Assembly (NCBI RefSeq): GCF_003171515.1
Contig: NC_089398.1
Coordinates: forward strand, 1,178,001-1,242,000
Direction of reading: 5' to 3'
DNA length: 64,000 nt
DNA from: Pyrenophora tritici-repentis
Taxonomy: Eukaryota; Ascomycota; Dothideomycetes; Pleosporales; Pleosporaceae
Made by a program: the position numbers and the translations under genes. The notes below the pieces were generated by a model, which searched no databases, was not told the DNA's origin, and worked only from the letters and a program-made list of their open reading frames with translations. Within the stretch, counting starts at the first letter, position 1, and every line of letters starts with the position of its first letter. Shown here one piece after another: positions 1 to 9,819 of this stretch.

Positions 1-831
1 ACCTTCTCCCATCATGCATTTCCCTGGCCAGAGGTCCGAGTGAACGAGACAAGGCACAATCTCGCAACCACCGGTCTCTAGAGGGCGGAGGAGCCGCGGT
101 ATGACGATGATTTCCAACTCCTTGTCTACCCCGAATCTGCTCTTTTCAAAATCATACATGGTTTGCATGGCTCGAGTATACCAGACTTCCCATGAGTCGG
201 CCCAGGTGTTGTCGTTTGGCACGTGGGCGAGGTGCATTGGGACGTAGAAACCGTACTTCCCATTGGGCGACTTTCCCATGCTGGCTTTATGCACGTTGGC
301 TATGATGTTGACAAAGGTCTTCGGATGTAAGCGTTCTTGTTTCATGTTATGGAATTTGCAGAGGTAGAACCATGTATCTGGGTCGTCGTCGTACTTCCCC
401 CATGCGATGGGTTGGAGAACGTGGTCCGTACAGTAGGTGTGGTAGAGTTGCTCTGATTCGTAGGTACCTTCCATCATGCGTTTACCTACTTCGCCTGATT
501 TAGTCTGCTGGTTGGTTAACAGTGCTATGATTTGAGTACTTCGCGTGGGATGGGCACCTTGATGAAGTAGACTTTCTCCGTACCATCTGCTGACTTTGTC
601 TTGATATGGAAGCTCTCACACCTTGCGCTCTCACCGGAGGGTTCAACAGAAACGAACGAAATGTCCTTTGGCAATACTGAGAGTATAAGCTTGGATTGTT
701 CAATTGCGTATACTAATATTGGTGTACGTACCAGCTAGAACCTTACTATCGACATGATGTATGTGAATGGGTTTGGCCAAGTGTTCACGTCTCTTCCTAG
801 CGGCGACCTCATCTGGAGGATTAGTAGACAT
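1..831 (-). CDS. Fructosamine/ketosamine-3-kinase-like protein, partial at window edge
   Basis: This is the 5' part of a gene that runs off the left edge. Three exons restore one open frame: 831-732, 676-558 and 504-1. The introns are 731-677 (55 nt, GTACGT...CTCAG) and 557-505 (53 nt, GTGCCC...CAG), and exon phases agree throughout, giving 241 residues. The translation has a VEPSGESARCESFHIKT strand, FIKTKSGEVGKRMMEG, YESEQLYHTY, and an APH-like catalytic loop HSDLWPGK near the edge. Family knowledge: FN3K-type kinases (about 300 aa) phosphorylate sugar amines on glycated proteins so that the adduct falls off. Oddity: the loop normally ends in Asn (DLWxGN), which helps bind metal, but Lys is read here. 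The catalytic Asp is kept. The family call is fairly sure; activity is not. Confidence 0.65.
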
Positions 832-1054
832 GGTCTCTGATCGAAATGTGTACAAGTATATGGATTGCAGACTCAAGAAGGGACAACATAAGAGTCACTG
901 TACGAACGTGTGGCACGGGATCGCGCTAACTGTAAATGTTGCATCTGGTATATGATGTCAGTGTTGACATATGTTAGTTCCTCTAACCGATAAACACCTC
1001 AAGCACACCTGAGAGGAGAAACTCGCTTGAAAGAAAATTCCAGGCATCAAATAA

Positions 1055-2543
1055 TCAAAGAGGTAATCGCAGCGCCTCGATCTTTGCGCTCGTCTTTCGT
1101 CCTTCGATCAGCTCCGAAAGCACCAACCCAGTGCCAGGCGCATGCGATATGCCCCATGCGCCATGCCCCGCCGCTATGAAAACACCGCCGTTGGCCCCGT
1201 CCCTCGTCTTGACACTACCGAGTTTCTCGTCCGGTATCCGTGATACTATGGGTCGACCGCTAGATGTGACTGGGCGAAAACACTGCAGGTCGTTAACAAC
1301 TGCATGCGCAGCAGCTTATGCAAGATAATCAACATACCAATCCCTCTCTCAAGACTTCCATTTCCCTCCCCGGCACATTCATCATCATCACCTTCGCACA
1401 CTGCTTCAGCTGCTCAATTGCCTTCTCACTGGCTTTTACATCCGTCGCTGTATCCGGTAGTGGTATGCTGGTACTGTTCAGTCCGGCTAGATATAACTCT
1501 CCGCCTAATCTAGCAAACCACTCTGGCGAGAACCCTAGCGTATCGGTTGCGAAAACGGCGTGGCAGACTTCTTCGTCGAGTTTCTCGGGCTTAAAGTGCG
1601 GGTTGCGGACGAGTAGCGAGTGGCCGCCGAGCGAAGAGATGGGTATACGGAGTTTGGATTGGGGGAAGAGGGTGTTGAAGACACGCGGGGACCAGGCGCC
1701 GGATGTTATTACGATGCGGGTACATGGTACTATGCATGAGACGTTAGCATAGGTTGAGGGGAGGGGATGGATCGAGTCTTACACTCTGTGTTTGTTTCTG
1801 CACTTTCACCCTTCTGTAGCTTCACACCACACAAGACACCATCTTCGTTTCTGACAATCTCTCTCGCTCTTGCAGGCTGGTGCACATTGACTCCTCTCCT
1901 TTTCAGCTCCTTGACAATCCATTGGCAGAACCGAAATGGGTCGATTTGCGCGGTCGTTCCCTCTCTACTTATAACCTCCATTATTCCATCTTGAGTCCGT
2001 CGTAGCCATGGTGGTACTGCAGCCTTCTCTTCTAATGGCGCGTTATGGTTCGCCACCTGTGCTCTACTTGTCCCATTTTCAAGCCAATCTTCGCCGCTAC
2101 CACCGATTGCAGATTCACTTTCACTATCTTGCGAAAGGGAGATGCCGGTAGAGGGTGAGTAGCCCCATGTCTTGCGCCCAGAATATGTTTGTGCGAGAGA
2201 GGCGTGGAGTTTGAAGGATAGTGCGCCGAGAGAAGATACTGAAGGCGCGAACCCTATAGTCAAAAGTCAACGCCGTTGATTTATATAGTACCATGCAGAT
2301 GCAGGACGCGAGAAAAGGGGCAGGTAGAAACGTACAGTCTGCGCTTAAGAAGCCCGCAGCCAAACCCGACGCGCACCGAAATAACTCAGGACTAGAGTCG
2401 ACCAGGTGAATACTATTCGGCGCCGTATTCCCGCTATCTGTTAGATAGTATGCCGTACACAAGCCTATGATACCGCAGCCGAGAATAACGGTGTTGTTGG
2501 CGTCGGCGTCGGCGTTAACAGGGCTATCCTCGCGGCGGTCCAT
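1055..2543 (-). CDS. FAD-dependent oxidoreductase (DAO family, Tda3-like)
   Basis: Four exons, 2543-2336, 2253-1783, 1729-1338 and 1282-1055, join in phase to 432 residues. Introns of 82, 53 and 55 nt have GT-AG ends. The N-terminus carries the dinucleotide-binding motif VILGCGIIGLCTAYYL and then ASGLAAGFLSADWFAPS, where the Trp codon is completed by splicing. The C-terminus has the FAD-contacting IAAGHGAWGISHAPGTG and ends in an alpha-helical tail. This N- and C-terminal pattern fits the fungal DAO subgroup that includes yeast Tda3, of unknown substrate and linked to late-endosome sorting. A D-amino-acid or sarcosine-type oxidase with another substrate is possible. No targeting signal is evident. 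Start chosen: first ATG, 15-20 residues before the Rossmann motif. Confidence 0.75.
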
Positions 2544-3327
2544 GATGAACTCCAGACTATTAGGTAAGTTACTGTGACGTGGGGCAGATTGAGGGGCAAT
2601 GACAGCAGCAACAGCAACAGAAACAAGGGAAGCTATACAACAACATCAAAAACGCGCCTCCCTACCCATCCTTTAAGTGGGCTTCGACCTCAGCTCCCCG
2701 TTGGGACCAGTACCTTGCATCAAGTGCGTAAACAAGTCGCGTTGGACCACCGTTTCCCATCGATCCCACGGTAAAAGAGACATCGTACGACGAGGACCGT
2801 AGGTCGCCAAGTGGTCCGCCGTTGAACCCTCGCCTAAGGTGTGATGAGCCGACATGGCCTGATTCTCGTCTGCCGCAGCGCAGTCTGGGACCTTGCCGCC
2901 TCCCTCGCCCCCATCCTTTACTGCTTTCGCCCTTGTTTACGGGCATGCTAGCGGCTGCACGGCTCGGATGATCTACTGCCTCACGTGGGTTCCATCGTCA
3001 CATATTGGTGCTGCTATTGGTGTACTGTGGCGCCACCCCAAGGAGGCGACTGCGATGATCCTGCGGTGTTTTTTGTGGAGTGAGGTTTTTAAATCTTGGG
3101 GCATTGCATGTGCGGTTTGGGAAATCTGCTTTGCATTTGCATTGATGACTACGTATGCGTGATCTATACGATGGAAAATGGGGTTGTTGCTATGAATGGG
3201 GTGAATGTATCTTCCCTAGTGTGCTTTTGTTTGTTCTCCGCTTTATCCTCACATGCTTGCCTGCGATACTTACACCGGTGGGTATTTTCAAGCCTTGCGT
3301 GCGTGTTGACGTACAATTGCAACGGTT
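2544..3327. other. Intergenic region, promoter side of the oxidoreductase gene
   Basis: The 784 bases hold only short overlapping open frames without recognisable motifs or plausible splice partners. They lie upstream of the oxidoreductase gene and downstream of the next gene, so promoter and 3' UTR sequence is expected. I see no repeat or RNA gene. Confidence 0.5.
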
Positions 3328-5054
3328 CTAGGAGACGTGGCGGGTGGCAAGGAAATCCTCAAAGTCCGCGTAGTCCTTGTACTCTCGCGTATCCGAGCTT
3401 GCTGTACCGGTGGAAAGGTTGTTGGCCCGCGTTCGCACTAGCATCAAGCTCTCATGGTCGCCTTCCGTTACATTGATGGCAGTCATAGGACGTGAAGTGG
3501 ATCCTGGTCCGTAGCCGGTGCCGTCGTAAAGTCCAGTATGGGCTCCCCAAGAGCTGCCGCGCTTCCCCAGCTCTTCGGGGCTGGACGATTCCAGATCGAT
3601 GTCCACGTATGCTGGAATTCTGCCTGCTGCATGCGCCTCGTCAGGTGTCAGCTCCATGCCTTCAGCCTTGACTAGGATCTCATCGTCCCGAACAAAGACA
3701 CCCATATTCGACACTATCTTCTCGGCGGCAGTAAAGTCTTCATCCCGGCCCGCAGAGACAACTTCATTCTCGTCCTGCCTGTCAAATCCATCTGCGTTTC
3801 CAATATCTGCGTTGGTGAGTCTAACTTGCATTTGACGTTTTCCGTCTGCTCGGCGGTAGATATTCGCACGTTGCTTTTGACGGAGAAGATCTAGTGCTGT
3901 CGCATTGGGTCTTGCATCAGCTCCATCTTCTTGCTTATCCACTACTTCAACTGCTTCATTGTTTGCTGTCTCCTTGCTTGCCTCGATAGGCACCTCATCC
4001 TTGGGTGGACTCTTTTCATCGAACTCGTCAAGGAGGCCGCGGCGATACTCGGACCATGCGCTCCATGATTCTGTGTTGCTATTTGTTTGTCTGAGTTCAA
4101 TCGTCTCCGCAATCGATTCCGAGCTCATCGGCTTCTCCTGCGCATCGATGGTCGGAACAAGGTAGTGATCTGCAGCAGCTCGAAGCATGTCAGAGAGAGG
4201 ATTTTTCACGGGAGCTGTTGCCTTCAACATGATCATGCTCGGAACACGGCAGGAACCGAAAACCCTTGATGGGCTATCTTCAGTATTATTATCCAGGTCC
4301 AAGATCTTCCGAATTGGGGCCGGGGAAGATACAACGGTTCCATTGGGTATGGCAGATAGCTCGACCGGCGATCGCAGGCTCTGCTTGTTTGGAGCAGGAA
4401 CAGGTACGGGTGATGAGTGACGTATGTCAAATCCGGAGCTGGGGTACTCTTTGTGGCTAAGATCAAAGATCGGCTGCCCGGGAGGGGACTCTTGGAAGTC
4501 AAGTACGAGGGACGATTGGCGAGGATGATTTGGAGTATGAGGTTTCTGACAGACAGCGATCACATCAACCGAGGGTTGTACCGGTACAATGATATCAGTC
4601 TGCTTGGTCTTGGTAGGCGAGCGAAGACTTCGTAGAGAACCAATGCTTCGCAGCTTTTGTTTTCGCAGCGAACCCATCAGACCCTTGCGTTTCGATGGGC
4701 TATCCTCGCTGGGTGATTCGTTGCCGACGCTTGCTGCTGCAGAGCCTACACTCATCGAAGAAACACTGGGGCCCTTCGGATCTGAGATCTCGTTCTCTTT
4801 CTGATGATCAGGCGGAAAGGATGGCTCACTGGTCGAGTACGTTAGTATAGTTCATGTCCAAAAGTGATGAGCACCCACTTTTGAAGGCTCATCAGAGAGA
4901 AGAGGTCGGAGATGCTCTTCTTCGCTCTGATAGTCAGTCGATCGAGAGCCATCATGAATGGTTGGTGCTGTCTTGATCAAGGACCGTAAGCTTGGGGAGT
5001 GCTTGTAGAGGCGGAGAGTATTCGGGATGTGAACACCCCAAGAGAGGGTTGGTC
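3328..5054 (-). CDS. Large disordered protein of unknown function, 5' end unresolved
   Basis: The main exon 4824-3328 is open for 498 codons and is preceded by an exon up to about 5054, joined over a 54-nt intron (4878-4825, GTGGGT...GAG). Without that exon the gene would seem to start at 4755. The upstream exon reads GVHIPNTLRLYKHSPSLRS and then LRPLLSDEPSK, clearly protein-like. Its own 5' partner is not found: a CAG acceptor sits at 5057-5055, and upstream the sequence soon meets a MITE. The protein is rich in Ser, Pro, Lys and Glu, with a basic N-terminal stretch (SKRKGLMGSLRKQKLRSIGS) and an acidic C-terminal half. I recognise no domain. A cytoplasmic or nuclear regulatory protein is possible, but that is a guess. 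Confidence 0.6.
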
Positions 5055-5148
5055 CTGCTTATCCATTTGTTGATACATAGTAAGTTCTAGTAAGAGCTTC
5101 ACAGGTGGATGTGGCAAGATCGATTGTACTTATGGTAAGCAGCAAGAG

Positions 5149-5314
5149 CACCTTGGTAGCATGAAATACTTGACATACTGGTGTACAAAAGCCACTGTAG
5201 TCACCAAGCATGCCTATTAGGTGCCCATTCACAATAATAGCACGCGTGTTTGGCGACTACTGGCCTTGATACATTACCTAGGTAGTATGTCAAGTATTTT
5301 ATGACACCCAGGTG
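5149..5314. mobile_element. MITE, 166 bp, about 30-bp terminal inverted repeats
   Basis: The left end (5149-5178) and the reverse complement of the right end (5285-5314) share CACCT...GG then CATRAAATACTTGACATAC with few mismatches. Inside are two inverted copies of the core also seen at 29.2 and 42.5 kb (GACTACAGTGGCTTTTGTACA, degenerate in the right half). A partial extra copy of the right end follows at 5316-5338. There is no coding capacity, so this is a non-autonomous element. It lies between the divergently transcribed unknown gene and RSC7. Confidence 0.75.
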
Positions 5315-5608
5315 CTAGTCAAGTATTATGACACCCAGTGCCTCAGTGTTCTAGAAAGGAAGTCGATAACGAGCCGGATTTGCACAAGATTTGTTGATGC
5401 ACGTGACAGACATGAGCCGTGCGCGGACCCTTGCTTAGCTCTTCACGTCGCGGTCGGCAGCAGTTCTGAAGTAGTTGCACCTCATCCACCAGCTCAACTC
5501 ACTTTCACCAATTGTATTTCCGACAACGGAAACTGAAGTCGCCGACCCGGATTTTACATTGACCAGTTGTAGCCCCACGCTCCACACAGATATCGCAAAC
5601 TAGCCACA

Positions 5609-7139
5609 ATGGCGCGCGGACGCCCTTCTCGAGCTGCAGCGCGTCGCAGCGAGCCTGCCCGTAGCGAAACGCCGCAGCAAGACAGCGACGATGAAATGGT
5701 AGATGCCCCAGAATCGCGCGCCGACACACCCAAGGAGGAAGAGGAAGACGCCGAATCAGCAGCCCAAGGTAGCGAGGAGGAAGCCGCGCCCTCTGAGCGC
5801 TCGCCTTCTCCAGCAGTTATTCAGCCGTTTCCGCGCAAAAAGCGTCTTGGTCGGCCTCCCAAGAACAGGCCGCCGGACTGGAATGTAATCGAGCCCGACA
5901 ACACCTCTGAGGGTGGCACGCCCATCAAGCGCAAGCGGGGGCGGCCGTCCGGTGGAGGTCGAGGACGTCCACCGAAGGGAGGGCCATCGCACACCACGCG
6001 TGTTCCCATCGACAAGGAGGGCAACATGATGGACGTTGTAAACGACGAGGTCGACCTCCCTGAGGACGAAGAGGGCGAGCAAAAGGTCGACAAGTTGGGC
6101 AACCTCATGGGCGGACGGGACTACCGAGTGCGCATATTCACCATCAAGGGCAGAGGGGATAGGCAATACATGTTATCAACAGAGCCGGCCCGTTGCTGTG
6201 GTTTTAGGGACAGTTACCTGTTCTTCACAAAGCACATGAAGCTCTACAAGATCATCATCGACGACTCGGAGAAGAGGGACCTGATCGACCGCGAGATCAT
6301 CCCACACTCCTACAAGGGTCGTGCTATCGGTGTCGTCACTGCGAGATCAGTCTTCCGCGAGTTCGGCGCTCGCATCATTATTGGCGGAAAGCGAGTTATC
6401 GATGACTACTACGTCACGGCAGCAAAAGAAAGCGGCGTAGTCGAGGGCGAGCTCGCAGACCCGAACGACAGGCTACCGCCCCCAGGAGAGCCATACAACA
6501 AGAACCAATATGTTGCGTGGCATGGTGCTAGCAGCGTATACCATACTGGTGTGCCTAGTGTGCCCACCGCGAACGGCAAGCCCGTACCTGGGAAGCGGAA
6601 GGTTAATATTACTTCCGCTAATTGGCAGTTTGAGCACGGCTCAGCCGCTAGGTATGTGCCTCCTGTTGCGCTCAGTCTATCTGGAACAGTCAGAGCTAAC
6701 ATCTTATAGTCGATTCAACTCAAACCTCTCCAAGCTCCGCAGAGCAAACCTCACGGGTGTTTACGACCCACAGACCAATCTAATGTGCTATCCAAAAGTT
6801 ACACAACCAACGCACGCACGATGGGAGGAAGTTCCGGCGGAAGAGAGCGACGTGCCTCCGCTAGTTCGTCGCAAGTATCTCGTAGTCGACTCAGTATTCC
6901 AGCAACCTCCTTTTGCTGGTCTCGGCTTACCTGGGCCTGACGGAGACTTCGTCGACGTTGGCACCAACGGTATACCTACTCTGGACGAGGAAGACAAAAA
7001 ACAGATGAAGCCAGAGGAACTAGAGGCGTTTGCGCAAATCAAACGGGAAGAGCAAGAATGGCGCAGTCATTGGGGCGGGGAGAACACAGATGGTGCACGG
7101 GGTAAACCAAAGATAGGCTTCGTAGGCGTTCCCGTTTGA
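5609..7139 (+). CDS. RSC7: RSC7/Npl6-type chromatin-remodelling complex subunit (CRC_subunit domain)
   Basis: Two exons, 5609-6651 and 6710-7139, with a 58-nt intron (GTATGT, branch-like GCTAAC, TATAG), give 490 residues. The first 130 residues are disordered and charged, with AT-hook-like KRKRGRPSGGGRGRPP and GRPPKNRPP stretches. The conserved domain starts at YRVRIFTIKGRGDRQYMLSTE and includes CCGFRDSYLFFTKHMKLYKI, RSVFREFGARII and QYVAWHGASSVYHTG. These are hallmarks of the RSC7/SWP82 family, subunits of the nucleus-located SWI/SNF-class remodellers RSC and SWI/SNF. The exon 2 part carries RANLTGVYDPQTNLMCYPK, consistent with full length. Transcription is divergent from the gene to the left, with a MITE in the shared upstream region. 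Confidence 0.88.
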
Positions 7140-7650
7140 GGGATATGTGGCAACGAAGTCTGCTTCTACCTGCTTATATTGTTTCTTCTAGGGTGTTCCT
7201 TTCGCACCCGGCGCTGACGACCAGAGGTGGCGACTTTGATTCACACTTTACCAATTCTTTTCCAGTGTAGGGGTGTGGCTACCTTCATTACAGAATTTAG
7301 TTTCCCGGTCTTTGGCCTCGTGCTGGGGAGGTAGTCCATGTTATTAAGGTCCGAGCTCTTTCTTTGTCTTGCCCACACCCACTTTATTGGCAGACGGCGT
7401 ATACACTCTAGATAAAGAGCGGCCAAGATACTAAACGCCACTTACCTGTCGACAAAGGCAAAGACGCCGACTTGCGTTGCGTACTCGTCCTCTGTAGTAG
7501 GCCGAGCTAAAGGATCTGGTCTAGACATTATGGATCAAATGATAGCTGTATCTTTACATGTCTACAAGACTGTCTCGCTTTTGCACCTTGCTTTCCTTCT
7601 TGTGAGATCTACCCGCATTCACGACTGATGAACTAATCGACTTGAATACC
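7140..7650. other. Intergenic region
   Basis: The 511 bases separate two plus-strand genes. I see no convincing gene, repeat or RNA; 3' UTR of RSC7 and promoter of the receptor gene are expected here. Confidence 0.5.
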
Positions 7651-9819
7651 ATGTCCACTGGTATCTTCGCAAACGAGACGACTTCAGCCTGCACGGCACC
7701 ACTCCTCGATGAATCACTATTCCCACAGAAAGGAGGATGTAAGTCCATGGCGCACTGCCCAGCAACCACATATTAACGGCCATCCCCAGATCTACCAGGT
7801 CGCTACTGCGGCCTCGGCTCCTTCCAAATCGACGGCGGCACAGCATCATGCTGTTTTCCGTGTCCAATCCAAGACTACATCTACGCACCCAGTACGCCAC
7901 CCCCTTCCTAACCTCAACCCCCCAACTAACAATCACTAGACTGGCGCACCCGCCTGCGCATACCAAACTACCTCTCCATCCTCAGCGTCACACTCTGCAC
8001 CTTCCTCCTCCTCTCCTTCCTTGCCCTACCCCCCTCGAAAACACACCGCCATTACCTCTCCGTCGGCCTCCTCATTCCCGTCCTCCTGGTCAGCCTCTCC
8101 TTTTCCATCCCCGTAACTACAAATCCGGATTACTGTCATAATGCCATCACACCCGCCGACATGCACGTCAGCATGTCGTGCGCGTGGACGGGGTCACTCA
8201 TCACGCTCGGCAGTCTGAGCTGTGTGGTTTGGGTTTTTTTGCGGAGCGCCTGGCTGTTTGTGAGGATTGTATTTGATGTTGCACCTGGACGGCAGTTCAT
8301 GTGGGGCAGTATCGCCACGGGACTTGGTGTGCCTGTTATTTTTCTAGTAGCAGTGCTCACGCGGACGGGGTTTAGTTATCGAATGGGGCAGACGTGTTTG
8401 CCAAACCACGAAGATGCCATTGTAACGTTTTGTACGTGGTTGGTGCTTTTTGCGGCACTCGGGTTCGTGCTGCAGGTTTTTACGACGGGGTATTGTGTTT
8501 GGGTGTATATCAAGACGCTGAGGCGGGAGAGGTCGAATCCGAATTCTCCGGGTTTTAGGCGCGATTTGCAGACGTGGGGGAATGTAAAGATGTTGTTTTT
8601 GCTGCAGTGGAGGAATATACTGGCTAGTGTGTTTGTGTTGACGGGGAGTCTGGTGTTCTTTTTGGTGTTTTGGACGCAGGATAGAAAGTTGGGGTCTGTG
8701 TTGAATGATAGTCGGGATATCACGCAGGTCAAGATGTGGATTATTTGTCAGACGCTGAGTCATGGGGATAAGAAGGAGTGTAGGAAGTATGTGAAGGGGT
8801 TCACGGTGAGGGAGGCGGACGTGTTGGTTGCGTTGATTCTTGCTTCGGTAAGTCCATTTTGTTCACACTGTTCTCATGAAGGCTAATCGCAAATACAGTT
8901 GGTCGGCATAGAGATCTTCATTCTACTCTTCGGCCGGTCAATGGCACAAGCCTGGCTGGACCTATTCAAGCGCCTCCCCTCACTTTTCCAAACATACCAA
9001 CCGCTGGGCCGCCGGCCGCAAACACCAGAACTTACCACTTTTGAAAACCCCGACAAGTACAGTCTCCCCTCTCCTGCAGAGCGCCGCCATGGATCCCGCT
9101 TCGTGGAAGGTCTCGACATAGTCCCCTCGTCAAGTGAGAGCCATGAATCCCGGGAACAGATTCCTCCACCACTCAGATCGCCTCCTCCCCCTTCACCACC
9201 AGACTCACCACCACCCCCAATCCCAACATTGCAGAGGGAAAACTTTAAAGCCGTGAGACCATACCAACCTGTCCTTTTAGTCGCGAGCTCAGCCTCAGAG
9301 ACATCCAACATAGCGAGTGCTGGTTTTACATCGTCAAACGTCCTACCCTCTCCACCCGCAATACACATCACCTCACCCACAGGCGCCACAACATCATCCT
9401 TGAAGTTCAACACACTTACCTTTTCCCATGCTCACACCTCCATGTCTCCAACGCGCCTCTTCCACCCTACACGTTCAGCGCCCATGCCGCCGTTAAGGAC
9501 AAGTAGCGTAAAAACCTCCAGTCTCGCCAGCTCATCCGCTCCATCCACATCAACGAGTATTTTCTCTACAACGAGTTGGCGAACCAAGGAGACGGAGAGG
9601 AGCTGGCGCGATTCTACAATATCTGCTTTGGGTAGAGTGTCGATTGCAGAGGGTGCCGACGGTGATGATGCGGGGGTTTATAGTGATCATCGGCGCGTCG
9701 TAAGAGAAGGCGATCTTCCCACCACCACAACAAAGACCAACATCTCGGGTCCTATGCCGGGTACTTTTCAACATCTTGACGGCGCTTTTGTACAATTTCG
9801 ACCAGCATCAGCATCCTGA
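7651..9819 (+). CDS. Fungal seven-transmembrane G-protein-coupled-receptor-like protein
   Basis: Four exons, 7651-7738, 7790-7891, 7940-8847 and 8899-9819, join in phase to 672 residues; introns are 51, 48 and 51 nt. An extracellular N-terminus with clustered Cys (YCGLGSFQIDGG, ASCCFPCPIQDYIY) precedes about seven hydrophobic segments. Landmarks are NYLSILSVTLCTFLLLSFLAL, KTHRHYLSVGLLIPVLL, MSCAWTGSLITLG, FSYRMGQTCLPNHEDAIVTF, and a last helix spanning the third intron (VALILASLVGIEIFILLFG). A long Ser/Pro-rich cytoplasmic tail of about 290 residues, with a proline run near PPPPSPPDSPPPP, follows. The layout matches a widespread fungal GPCR-like class; it resembles the GprM-like group in my memory, but the class is not certain. 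The ligand is unknown. Without the first two short exons the protein would lack its ectodomain and first helix. Confidence 0.8.
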
